Assembly (NCBI RefSeq): GCF_052857255.1
Contig: NC_135497.1
Span: 194,257,306 to 194,321,305 of the forward strand
Length of the DNA stretch: 64,000 nt
Direction: 5' to 3'
Origin: Amblyomma americanum
Taxonomy: Eukaryota > Arthropoda > Arachnida > Ixodida > Ixodidae
Under the pieces are notes generated by a model. The model had not been told where the DNA came from and made no database searches. It saw only the letters and a list, made by a program, of their open reading frames with translations. This document shows positions 37,433-49,334 of the stretch, in pieces. Position 1 is the first letter of the stretch. Each line of letters starts with the position of its first letter. Position numbers and translations under genes: made by a program.

Positions 37433-40400
37433 CTTGGCAGACGCGGCGCGTCTACCCCCCGTGTTTGTTTTCTTTCGCGCCCCTTTGAGCAAAAAACCGG
37501 GGACCGCTTCCCCGTCCGGTGCCGATTGGCGTCCGCGGCCCAGCGCCACTTGGCAGCACTCGAGCCCGGAACCTTGAGTGGCCGGACGAGCGAGGGACCT
37601 GACGTGTTTGGGTTGCGCCGCCGAGCCGGCCGCAGGAGAAGGGTCGATCACTCACCGTCCGCTCTTGGCGCGCGCCGCTTCACTCCGGCAAGCCCCCTGC
37701 GTCCGGTCAGCACGCGCCGTATTTCGTCAGAAATAGAACGGAACCGCACAACGCGGGCGCGGCCTGGAAGCTCATTGTGCGTCGAGGGATAGCGTAACTC
37801 GATGCGGGGATCTGGCCGCAGCGAGAGTCGTGTTTGCGCTGTTCGGGCGAGCCTGCCAGCGGCCCTGCTTGGCCATAGGCTTTGAACGGAAAGAAGGGGG
37901 TAATGCGCGTGCTTCGTACCCCGCTTTCAAAGAGGGAAACACACATGTGTACATGCATACACGAGAAAAAACGCAGAACCACCCAGGAAGCAGTGATTAT
38001 GGACGCGCTCCAGAGCATTAGCGTAAACATGCGGTTTCCATACACGCCAAGTAAATGCGCCGGACTGATAATGGATACTCTACTGGAGAGTGGTTCCTGA
38101 CGGACGTAAGCGCAACCGAAGCCACCGAAGGCCCCACAAGCTTAGGGAATTCGCCGTCGTTGGCCTCGGCTTCCTCAAGACCGGAGTAATGGCAGGGCAT
38201 TTGCGAGGCCTTTGTCCTGCAGCAGACTCAACAAGGCTGATGATGACAATCGTCGGTGGACGTTGTGCTGGGAACTATAACTGAGAGATTAAAAAGACAG
38301 TTCATTTGGTGAAACGGCTGTGCGTATTCTTATCAGGATCTGTTGAGGAGCTGCGAATACAAGCGAAGGTACACAAAGCAGCAGTAGCGGCGCCGTCGAA
38401 GACTGTTGGCTGACAGCATAACATCCAATCGGGCACGCGGTACTCGCGTTCGTTGGAAGCTATCTCTTGTGTGACTGATCGCTTAAACAGGCGTGAGCAT
38501 CCTAACGCAGTAGGCGAGTCGTCAAGGTGTCGCAAGTCGCAAGGGCGCCCCGCGTAGCACGCCAAGTAGGTGCGGACCACAGCGAACTCAATCACATGCT
38601 TTAAACTTTATACAGAGTCACCACAATTAAAAGGCAGGGTTCGCTCGCTCCAGTGCTGGTTCAGGTGTCTTCGCGGTCTATTCAGTAACAGGCTGCGCTG
38701 CGTTTCATCCACGTGCTGCACAGCTACGTGTACTGGCTGTACGCAGCCTGAAGACCTCGACGACGTAATCGCGCGCCTTAAGTAGTATGAACTGGAGTGA
38801 CTCGTCGGGCACGGTGGCTAAGCGTCTAGCGAACTGTTTTCGAGCGATGTAAAACGACCGTCCGAGGCCGACAATGGGGTGGGAGGAAAGGAGTGCACCC
38901 CAACGGGACGACAGGCTGGTGTAACGACGCGCTCACGACAGCTGCACCCCCCCCCCCCCCTTCCCCTCTTACTTTCTTCCGTTCCCCAGTCTGGATGCAG
39001 TCGGTGCCACCGGCGCGCCGGCTGGCTCCAAAGTCGACGTACGCGCAGCTGGGACTCGTTGCAGGGGCGATATTGCCGGTCAGAAAAAAAAAAAGAGCTG
39101 GCTATCTTCATTCGCCTTCTCAATGCTGGAGAAGGAACATTCGGCTGCGGAGACCACGCAGCCAGCCACTTGTCTTCAAGGCGAGCGCGCACAGCACGGT
39201 TTTGTTTTGCAATAAGTTGCGGCCCTCCGCGGCGTCTCATTCCTGTCCCCTCGCCCCGCATCTCCCTCTCCTAGCATAGGAGGAACGGAGGGGGGGGGGG
39301 GGGGGGGGGAGGTCTGTCGGACACGCGCACGAGTCGCACGTCTCGGGCGTGCAAGCAAAAAGCACGACTTCGGACATCGGTAACGAGGCGTTGACGTCGG
39401 GGTGGCCCCGACGGCTGCGGTCCCTCTCTATCGGCGCCTAATCGGCGGAACTGATTCCGCCCGTTCGGAATGAATAATGGAAAAATCAGCGTCGGGGCGG
39501 AAGGGAGGTGGCGGAAACGCCACGTTCTCGGCGCATCGGTCGCTTCGCGCGACTGAGCGCGCTCGCGGCAACATTGTGCTGTCGCATTGCATCGGCCTCG
39601 ACCGGGCACGGTGCTTGCTTCACCTCGATCCACGGTGTCGGGTTAAGCCCCCGCCTAACACCGCCGCCACTTCCCCGTGTGAGATGCGGCAGGAGGCTCG
39701 TGGCCTCCACCGGCGCTCCGGCGGTTTGCCGTTTAGCTCTCGTGGTCATCCCTCTGCCACTGTCAGAAGCGAGGCCGGATACAACGTGTGGGGATAAATT
39801 GTCTTCACATTGATACGCGGCACTATGGAACTACAATTTGACCCTCGCTTGAGGATGCTGGCCTCGGGAAAGTTTAGGTCCTTAACGTCGCCACTCGCGG
39901 TGGACTGTTGGAAGCGCGCGAGTGCAGCTCGCGTCCGTCACATGACACAGAGACATAACGCAGATGGCGATGATGGGTGCACATGGCACGAAAGCCCTTA
40001 TTCAGAAACAATGAAACTGCACACTTCATGTTTGTGTCGTTTTCATGCGATGCGCAGCACCGGTGGAACCTGTCTGAAGTGATCTTTTGCGTAGTGACAG
40101 TTTAAGACTGACGACCTGAGGCGTATACCCCGCACTCCTCGCACGGTTTTTCTCCAACAAAATGGGAGACATTAATTCACAACGGTCAGTTTTCTTCTTT
40201 ATTTAAAGAAATGAAAGGACCGTGACACTATATGTGCAACATTATCGTGTAACAACAACAGTCAGAGTGGCTGTTTCATCAGAGGCTTTGGAAAGCCTCT
40301 GTGTCATCGTTAAGAACAAGCATTGCTGAGCAATCCGCTGCTGGAAAGATCACCAGGGAAGATGATGCTCGTTGCATGTGCTGGCAACATAGCGGCGATT

Positions 40401-40821
40401 GCCGTGTTGTTCCTTAGGACGGCGGCGAAGATCAGGGTGCTCCGACAACTTTCCAGAGACTATAGCCGAGGTCCTTCTCCTGCCACCGGCGGAAACAGCC
40501 ACTTGTACGGTGGGATCACTTTCACCTTTCCCAGCCCACGCATTGCGAAACACTGCGTGATAACCGGCACGAACAAGGTCACCTCAGCGCCGAAGACACA
40601 GCCCCCTGGCTCCACCCGTACCTTCCAGCCGCAGCCCTTCTGCTGTTCTCGTCTCGCCGCGGCTGTACCTCTATATCCAGCTTGGCCAGAACAAAGGCTT
40701 CGGATCGTATTCCGACCGGCGCCGAGGCCTTTTCCCGGGCGCTCGGGTGTCTGGCGTGCATCACGCGGTCCAGGAAATAGGACGATCAAGGTGCCCTCGG
40801 ATCCAGGGCTCGCACTCGTCA
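37433..40821. other. Unassigned GC-rich DNA with homopolymers
   Basis: No gene recognised. CpG-rich at about 37440-37720 and 38990-39760. C14 is at 38947-38960 and G20 at 39290-39309. Long frames here are compositional. Confidence 0.4.
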
Positions 40822-40921
40822 NNNNNNNNNNNNNNNNNNNNNNNNNNNNNNNNNNNNNNNNNNNNNNNNNNNNNNNNNNNNNNNNNNNNNNNNNNNNNNN
40901 NNNNNNNNNNNNNNNNNNNNN
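40822..40921. other. Assembly gap, 100 N
   Basis: Exactly 100 Ns, the conventional placeholder for a scaffold join of unknown size. Order and distance across it are uncertain, and open frames spanning it are artefacts. Confidence 0.99.
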
Positions 40922-41391
40922 CACCGATTCGGTCGAGGCGCACATGTTCGGAGTGGCGCAGTTTCACTTCGGGGCGCGTCACAGCGCCCGTAGGGCCTGG
41001 CGTCTAAAGCCAGGGTGGGCGTTTTTGTTTCCCTATTACGTTGCACTTGGGCGACTAACGAAATATTTCGCGCTAATCAAAGCTGGGAACGATCACTGGC
41101 AACTGAGAGCAGGAACGGTTCTCGTCCTTATTCCTCTCACTCCATCCGCAACGCTGACTGACCGAACCAATGGCGGCACGCAGCGCCCGCGCCAAGAAGA
41201 AAGGGCGAACATGATAGCCAGATAGGGTTCATTGTCAATTTTCTGGCCCTTAACACGTCACTCCAAGCTAACTTGGCCGGAGTCACTTCCGAGGACGCAC
41301 ATGACGAAATGCAACACAGCAAGTGCACCATGCATTCTGCCTCTCGCACAGAAATGTGGATCGTGCATCTCTCGACCGAGGTGTCATTAGA
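40922..41391. other. Unassigned DNA
   Basis: Nothing recognised between the gap and the fold-back at 41392. Confidence 0.4.
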
Positions 41392-41565
41392 CGCTTTTAG
41401 CATACCGGAGACGTACTCGTGTAGACGTATACCGGTTTACCGGACCCCTCCTGCGCGTGCGCAGTGGCATTGTTTGGCGTCAGGAAGAGCCACTGCGCGT
41501 GCGCAGGAGGTGTCCGGTAAACCGGTATACGTATGCGCGAGTACGCCTCCGGTATGCTAAAAGCG
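41392..41565. repeat. Fold-back element, 77-bp arms, 20-nt loop
   Basis: Arms 41392-41468 and 41489-41565 are both 77 nt and complementary at 70 positions, without gaps. Weaker pairing (attaga / cctatt) continues 6 nt outward on each side. The arms start cgcttttagcataccggag and end gcgcagtggc. It has no coding capacity. It is a fold-back MITE or hairpin-RNA locus; 91% arm identity makes it older than the inverted duplication at 49335-50336. Confidence 0.9.
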
Positions 41566-42824
41566 CCTATTGTCTCTTTTACCGCTCCGTCTCGTCTTTG
41601 CTAGAAAGTCTTAGACCCCACCGGATAAGCGCCATGATGTGCCGACGTGGAAGAGAACGGTATTGTTCTCAGAATTGTACGCATGCGGAAATGACTCTCT
41701 CGAGCAACTAAGCAACCGTGGAGGTAAGACGGTGCTACGGCTCGTCCCTCTTCCAGACCTTGCCGTAGGGCCACTTGTCTCTACGGCAAAAAATAAATAC
41801 AGTGGCTCAGCGGAAAGGCGGACCACAGTTACACGCAGAATTTCTGGCGCAAACGGAACGTTGAGGAGCAAGTAAGTAAAGTCGAGCGCTAAGTTCGACA
41901 ACAGTGGGCGCCCGGACCGTCGACAGGGATGACCGGCGGCCGGGCTGCGCCGGTCATCGAGAGACGCTACAAAATATAGTTGACCAACGTGGCTGATCGA
42001 TAGCGGTGATCAGTGAGCCTCAACAAATATCAAATACCCGTCACAATGCCGACTGCTGGTCAGTGCACTTCACTACATCTGGGGCCGCTGATAGCATGCC
42101 TCGTCGTTTCTGACAGTAGAGCTGCACACACTGTGACAGATTTCATACTGCTAGCACTTCTTAGGGGGCCAAACACCGCTCGTTAATCTCGTCGACAACA
42201 CACGAGCGGTGCGCAGTGTACGGTGCGAAAGAAAGCAGCTCCTAGATTTGAGGTACTCATGTCCATGCACCTAGTGCAGGTCCCCGTGGCCGCGCCAGCG
42301 TCTCTATCTAGGGCCGAGTCACAGCGGTCGGACGTTGCTTTGTTCGTCACCCGTAACAGCGGATTCTGAGTATATTGACAAGGTTTGGAGCAAGAACGCA
42401 AGGTCGATCTTCGTGGCATACGCCACAGCGTCGCTTTAAAGCGGAATCCTCGTGCCGTCCGTCCATATACCTGCAACCAGAGCACCGCTGGCGCACACTA
42501 GACAAGAAAGACGAATGCTGTACTTGAAAATGTGCGCTTGGGGTCTGCTTAGCTCAACGCTGGCGTTGTCTTATGCGTTTCTCAGCTCGTGTCTTCGCGT
42601 TGTGTTCTCCCCTTGTGCTTCGGTTTGCACGCGCGCCAACAACAGTAATGTGTCCACTTTTGAGTGTGGGTTATACTCTCGCTTCGGGTTTTGTTTTGCT
42701 TACCCCATGAAAGGCTTCAAGGGAAGGGGGGACAGAAAGGCGACCGATCGTCCCTTACCATCTCTGATACAAAGTTTTTGTATGGGTACAGACAACTGCG
42801 TTCTCATATTGTCTCAGAAGAGGA
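41566..42824. other. Unassigned DNA with a short hairpin
   Basis: No gene recognised. A perfect 11-bp inverted repeat (gatgaccggcg / cgccggtcatc) lies at 41928-41958. Confidence 0.4.
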
Positions 42825-43442
42825 ATGCTTAATACGCGTGGGTGCGCTCTGTCCGGGAGTTACCTTCAAATACGCCCCTGGCTTATCCGCCTCTGTCACT
42901 GTGCCGCATTCGCCGATGCTCGTCGCGATATGCTCGCGGCCTATAGGGCGCTGGGCATACCACCAGACTTCATCAAGACGCTATTGTGGCCGCAGGGCAG
43001 TGCGCGCACTCGTGAGAGAATCTTGGTGAGCCTCTGTGCATTCCTCGAACACACGGTCTTGACGTACCGTCTGTTCTCCGCCAGGTAGTAACACGCAGTG
43101 ACCGAACGCTTCGCGAGTTCTACATTGAACGATTAATAACTGGACGCCCCACTCCAGTTGTAGCCAACACAGTGCTGTGCGCGTGTGTGATTTAATTCCT
43201 CTAAAATGAACTAATCACGCGCACAACCTGGACACATTTCTTATTGTGTAAATAGTTTGCACATATTACTTCTCCCCCTATCCTCTCTTCCTGTCCCCTC
43301 ACCTCTTTCATTTCATTTCTCCATTCTGCCTGCTGTCCTTTATTTCCGCTGCCCGAGCTCAGGTGCTTCAGTATCGATGGCAGATGCCGGGGCTAGCAAA
43401 AATCTTTTCCTTCCTTTTTACTATTATTTTAATAAAAAAAAA
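42825..43442 (+). mobile_element. 3' end of a second non-LTR (LINE) retrotransposon
   Basis: The plus frame ending at 43088 gives CHCAAFADARRDMLAAYRAL then GIPPDFIKTLLWPQG and RTRERILVSLCAFLEHTVL, the classic C-terminus of tick-type LINE ORF2. There the last knuckle HC is followed by a leucine-rich helix and a final helix before the stop. The 3' UTR is pyrimidine-rich and ends with a polyadenylation signal AATAAA (43431-43436) merging into an A tail (to 43442). The 5' part is missing; similarity fades above about 42825. It is a separate copy and orientation from the element at 1162-1860, and the sequence differs. Confidence 0.75.
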
Positions 43443-46400
43443 CCCACTACCACCACCTTATCCGCCTGGAGCAGTGCCGGGCGGTGAAGTAGCCCCCTGT
43501 TCGCTCCAGTGTACGGGCGTCCACGCAGACGCGCAGCACACTTTGACGAATATGTGTTTGCAGCTGTGCTGCACGTATCGGGTGCATATCCGCTGCCTGA
43601 ATAGCTCCAGTTTGACGCGCGGACACTGCAAGACGTCTTTTCCTTTCCCTCACACGTTTCGGTCTCGCCTCCATTTCACGATGCCGCGCGTCCGCCGGCA
43701 ATGGATCCGTCGCTGTACACTTGTCTGCCTCTCGCAAACTGTGTACACTGCAACGTGGCACGAGGATGGAAAGACAGGCAGGTGAGGGGCTTTTTGTTTT
43801 CAAAGCGTCGCCATTGGCCGGGGCGCTTGCGCGGGGCTTTCGCGGCCGGCCCACTCGTGCGGGGAATTCCGGCCAGCCACCGCCGCTGGTCGTTCGTGCC
43901 GCAAACAGGTGTACACGCTCGCCGCGTCGTTAGAGTAATAGGACGCGCGCGACGCATGTGTGTCGCCGCAGCGCGCCACGTGTAACGCGCTGCGGGCGGC
44001 AGCGCAGCCCGCGGCATCGCGCTCCGCCCTTACTGGTTTCGCAGGATCATTTCGTCTTCTCCCTCGATCGAGCACGGAATCGCGCGCCGTCGTTGGAAGA
44101 GAAAAATATGCAAGCGCTTACAGACCGCTCGGGAAATAAATAAACACACGCCACAGAAAGCCGGAAGGGAAGCAGGGGCAGCAGAACAGCGAGAAGCGGC
44201 ACACGGAGCCTGCCTCCCAACCTCGCCGGGGGCACCGTCTCTCCCCCGGCAAGGAAGGGGAAGACACGTTGAAGAAAAAGGAATGGAGAGAGATGCTTGA
44301 GCGAAAAGTACGAGGGCCGAACATAAGGCGCGAAACGCGTACTTCTGATCGAGTGTTTTTTTTTTTTTTTAAATCCATTTCGCGTCTCCGGGCGCCTTCT
44401 CGAGAGAAGCCCGGAAATGAAAGGAAGGCGCCTCCGTACAGCGTCGTCCACATCGGCAAAGGCAAGGCAACGCCTAATCTTTCATTCAGCGGAGCTCCTC
44501 GCGCCAGCCAAGAGGTCCGGAAGAGGAGGAGGGCAGCCTCCGTTCCAAGCTATTTACTCCCGCCCGCGCGTCTCACCTGGCGCGCATCGCTGCAAGGCCG
44601 CCAGCGCGCGAAAACGTCGCCAGCGCGGCGCGGCCGGAGGCACGCGCTGTGCTCCGGGCAGCCATGCCATGGAACTGCGCACGATCTGAAGCGGCGAACG
44701 CACTCCCTGTTCAGCTCCCTATAAGGACTGCATGGGACAAGCTTGTAGCGCTCCTTCGAGACGGTGTCATGATCACGCGGTTGCCTGCACTCACACCATT
44801 TGCACATGCCTGCGTACATAAGCGAGGCAGAGAGAGAGAGAAAATGGGAAAGTCTGGCTCGGTTAGCTTGAAAAAGCTACGCACGCAGACTGGTATAAGG
44901 CTGTGCCCATTTGTAAACAACGCTCTCGCCACAGACTCTGCTGCTTGTAGCGCGCCGTGTTGCGGTAGCGCAGCGAGTATCAAAACAAAGAGTTTTCAAA
45001 TGACTCACTATTGCGAGACGTACGCCGCACGCAAGGACGTTGCGGCTAGAGGTTAGTAAAAACCTGCCGTCATCAGCCTCGCCCACTTCCCCAACTGTCA
45101 TACGGAACGCCATCACCCGACCGCCCTTGTGCGTGGCACGTCCCTTCCCGAAAACCGGAATCACGGACATAAACATGTTTATGGCTCACCTCGTGAAATT
45201 TCTTCGTCATGACTGCCAGAACAGCACTGTGTGACCCAAAAAGCTAATAAAGACTGTAACGTCATTATTTATAACCAAGTTTAATCACATACGGACTAGA
45301 CCTACGCAGAAGCTTGCCGTCGCTAGCCACGGGATTTACCGAACCGTATTCGTGGATACCAAAACAAAACAAAAATTAGGGGACGCTTAAGCTTCGCCTT
45401 TAAGAGTGGAACGCGACAGCGTGTTGCAGCACTGCCAGGGGGTCCACGGAACGCCATCGCCCGTTCGGCGCGACACCTTGCCCGTTACGCGCGGAGCGGC
45501 AAACCACGTAGAAGCGCTGCCAGGCGCCTTGCCGAAACGCGCGGCCGGGACTCAAGTTGCAGTCGCAGTTCGTGGACACAACGTTCTCGACAAACCCGAT
45601 GCCACGAACACCAGCATAGCTTCTGCGCCGAACGAACGGCCAGCAAGCCGCAAGCTTCGTGGTGAACGCGCCTTGGATGTGCGCTGCGTTGTTCGCCGCT
45701 CACCGCGTGATTCCTGCGTGCCCGCACGGCCCCACTGTGCCCGAACGAGACGAGCGGGAGGCGCTGCCGTCGCGCGCTATCTCTTGGGGCAGTGGGGTAC
45801 ACTGTGAGGAGGAGGAATTTTTCGCTCACGGCCGACGCCGACATCGGCTTTTCTGCGACACGAGAGCCTTAACCCTGTCGCGTTAAAACGGGTCACAGAG
45901 GCTAGCTGTTTGTCGCTGGCGGCCCCCTCAGCTACACAGTCACGTCGACTGCGGTGGTAGGCCAGCCCGCTGGCGTGGCTCACTTACTAGCCTGCGCTAA
46001 TTGCTACACCTGGAGTATAGTGTATGATGCAGGGTGCACACGACTGCGAAGCGAAAAACGCCGAACCCTTGCGTTCGCTAACGCATACATGCAGAACCAA
46101 AGCTGTCTAACTTAACGTCTCGATAGTTCGAATGTGTCAGCTTGGGCTTTTAGCGGTCAAAGGACATGAGGCTTCACAACGCACAAGGTCGCATACCACG
46201 TCAGTACGTCGTTTGCGGCTGTCTCAATTAGGTCCCGTAGGGCCACATATGCCATCAAGAAGGGCTAAAACGTGCCCAGGAAATGTCACCGCTTGTACGC
46301 GAAACGACTGCCAAGCAGTTGATGGCATCAAGATGTTGCTGCTGTATCATGCGCAGATCCTTTTTTTTTTTTCGACCCTATACTAATTTTGTCGTGCGCC

Positions 46401-47261
46401 ACTGGAACGTGCCCCTCACAGATACAACAGGGGCGTGCCCCAATCAGTGAAGATGGGCGAAAAGGAATGAAACCAGAATGGCATCACTACAACACTATCC
46501 TCGCCCTGGACCGAAGAGTCTGGCGCCCTTCCAGGACTCAGCAGTCTTGCAGGGCGTATTATCGTCGCGTCAACTCTCCTCGGCTCACATTACGAAGGGG
46601 GCCTAACATGATTTGGCGCGTCCCGTCGAAAACGTGGCTGTTTATTTTTTTTTGTTTCATCTCTGTCAAAGCCAGTCGCAGGAGTAAACCGCTTTTGGAC
46701 CACAAGCACACGCCGGTCAGACATGACTTTAGCCGATTTTCATTGTATACGAGCGGTTTGCTAGTGCTACTGGTTAGACGCCGTTGGCGCAGCGTTAAGC
46801 ACAATGCTGTGCAGACCGCTTCACGAAAATGCCCCTTATTACTTTTTTTTTTCTCCCGCCTAACACTCGAGTGATGGGAGTCTCACGTCCCTTGTGCAGC
46901 TAGTCAGCAAGGAGGGGGAGGCTGCCCAAGAAAAGAGGGAACGAATGCCGTGCAGTACGCGTGGAGACGGCAGAAAATCGGAATAGCGGCAGTAATTAAA
47001 CAGAAAGCAAAAGGTTGGTTGCACTGCCAATCATTTGCGGCAATTAATTATACACACATCTATGCGTTAACCGAGCTAACATTCGGTTGAGGCAGCGGCC
47101 TGTAACAAGAGAACGTAACAACAGGTTGGCAGCGGTGAGATGGACCGTGCGACATCGTGCTTCCTCTGCGGGTAAGCGTTTAGCTATTGCTATGGATTCG
47201 CCAAGCTTGTTTCATAAAGACAAGAGGGGAATACCCGGGACACCGGAGTAGCAGACATTGC
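43443..47261. other. Unassigned DNA, GC-rich in parts
   Basis: No gene recognised. CpG-rich at about 43670-44050, 44380-44700 and 45400-45850. Minus-strand 45176-45060 holds a short open stretch with a possible donor, but no family is recognisable. Confidence 0.35.
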
Positions 47262-47430
47262 TGGGCCCGGGGCCTTGTCGCGGGTTTTTCGATACCGGCC
47301 GCATTTTGGTGGGGGGTGAAATGCAAATTAGCCCGAGTGTCGGGTAATGTCAGCGCACATTAAGGTCAAAATTGATCCGGAGCCCTCCACTACATACGGC
47401 ACCCCTCACGCAGCCCACGTTCAACTCCGG
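47262..47430 (+). mobile_element. Diverged SINE, copy E (same subfamily as copy D)
   Basis: It retains ccggccgcattttggtgggg, aatgtcagcgcacattaagg, gatccggagccctccactac and a 3' end (cgggacgtta) related to copy D's ttgggaagttaaac. The head is decayed, with no usable B box. No target-site duplication was found. Confidence 0.6.
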
Positions 47431-48593
47431 GACGTTACACTCCGCATGATGTTAGCGTCGACGTGAAGAGTATTTCCTAACACAATTTACGAGAGGCTTA
47501 TTCATTCTATTACAATGAAACGCAAGTGGCAGGACACCCTTCTGAAATGCCCTCACGGGGTTTCGATGACTGCACAGTGGTTACTCCAACCATTCCGCTT
47601 AATGCACTGTGCTGAGTAATTTAACACCAAGAGGCGACAAAACCTGACAGTTTCTACAAGCAAACAAAACGGTTTCCTTTCACGTGAAAGCGTTTCGGTG
47701 TCCCCTTAATGAGACAAACTGTTGCGGGCAGGGCACTATTTTTTTTTTCATTATTTTTCCCAGCCCACCCAAACGAATGTACGGCGCCGGAAGGCACGAG
47801 AAGGCTGCGCAAACGCGTTCACATTAAGTTGCAGGCCCCGACAGAGGTCGACTGAGTCGTTTCGCCGCTGTGACTGCGTTCACGAATGCTAGGGCCAAAA
47901 ACTAGCGGCACAGTGCAGTCGCGCGCGACCGTAACGGCGGTACTGCATGCCTTCCCAATTTCCTCCAGGAGTGGAGTTCGAACGTCGCATAGCGCACGGC
48001 TCCGTTTACTCCTCTCCGCTGCCACGCGACAAGGCCCTTCTTTTATTATTAGTATTGGGCTTTTTTTTTTATCTAGCCACATAAAAGGGCGTGTGTCCGC
48101 AGAGAGCAGAGGCGCAGGGTTTGGGCACGAGTCAGCAAAAACGAAGCGACTGTCGGCCGTGCAGCTGCGCCTGGACAGAAAAGTGAGGGGGGTATAAAAG
48201 CTCCGCACTGAAGGCGGAGCTCGCTTTATTTTTAATCACTGCGGCAGCAGAAACAATTATTGGAGTGAAGTGATACGGGAGGAATGCGTTTTGTGTTTCC
48301 TTATTTTTTTTCAGGTGCCAGTCACTTGAAATGACCGTGGCGGAGTGTGCGACTCTCCTGTCACGTGCCATCCTGCTGGCTCTGCCATGTCCGTCAGTAC
48401 AGAGCGAAAATTTCCAGTCGACCTTCTCGCCGCATGTGCGCCGCTTTCGTCAGTGTTGCGACTATTCTTATATGTTTCAAATTCTTGGTTTAATACACGC
48501 TCTTCAACTGTCAGAAATGGCACGACCCGCCGTGCATGTGTGTGCGGTCGGCGCACACTCTCATGGTCGCAGATATCCGAAAGAACGAAGGTA
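47431..48593. other. Unassigned DNA
   Basis: No gene recognised. T-rich runs lie near 47740 and 48060, with a short polyA-like stretch near 48230. Confidence 0.4.
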
Positions 48594-49165
48594 TACCGTA
48601 TTTTCGCGCGTATTACATACAAGAATCGAAAATCGGATTTAAAAAAAAGAACGGGAGGGGGGGGGGGGATCGGAAAATGGGAGTGCGGGTTATAGGCGAA
48701 TTTTCGGTGAAGGCCGGCTTCACGGCAATGCGCTCCGTCCCTTGGTGAGTTCGCAATCCCTATCGTCATCGACTCACTGCTGCCCCGATGGATCAGTGAA
48801 GCGAGGAGGCGGTGGAGGTATGGTGCAGCGGACACGGTGCTCAATAGCTTCAAGAAATGTTCCCTCAGGAATAAGATGGGTGGTTCGCTCAGAAAACGAC
48901 GCAAGCTACGACAGCGAACACCAAGCTTAGGAAAACAGAAGTGACAACGATGATAAGATACATTCGTGAACTGAGCATCGCAGCGAGAAGCTTAAAATGC
49001 ACTTGTTCCGGCAAAAAAGCCTGGCATTGTCTGTTTACTTCGAAAAGCGTATAAAGGAACTTTCCGCACGTAAGCGCGCGAACAATTCATGGCGGGATTT
49101 TGCACCCCGTCGTGAGGGTCCGAAATTACGGTTGGGGGGTGGGTAATACGCGCGAAAATACGGTA
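48594..49165. mobile_element. 572-bp TIR element with TA-type ends (Tc1/pogo-like, non-autonomous)
   Basis: Perfect 22-bp terminal inverted repeats: taccgtattttcgcgcgtat... at 48594-48615 and its complement at 49144-49165. The terminal TA can be the target duplication, with the element proper starting ccgtatttt. Subterminal blocks gtgcgggttataggcgaat (left) and gggtccgaaattacgg (right) are the kind of conserved subterminal sequence seen in such elements. The inner 500 bp encode no transposase fragment. The perfect TIRs suggest recent activity. Confidence 0.75.
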
Positions 49166-49334
49166 ATTGCGTCACGGAGCTGTTTAGAAGCCCTGAGCTG
49201 CATGCTCCAAGGCGACATACCTCAATCAGTGCGCGCGCTTTCTGATTTCATTTTTTCAGGTCAGGTCGTCGACGAAATGGCACAGCGCACCAAGTGTGCA
49301 ACGCATACACAAAGTCCACATTCCGCCGTTAACA

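Noticed and set aside
40323..41225. 300-codon frame across the gap
   Set aside because: It is open only because the Ns were translated as unknown residues; the flanks show no family resemblance.
45060..45215. Short minus-strand open stretches with gtgagc and gtttt donors
   Set aside because: Too short, with no recognisable peptide and weak acceptors; not separable from chance.
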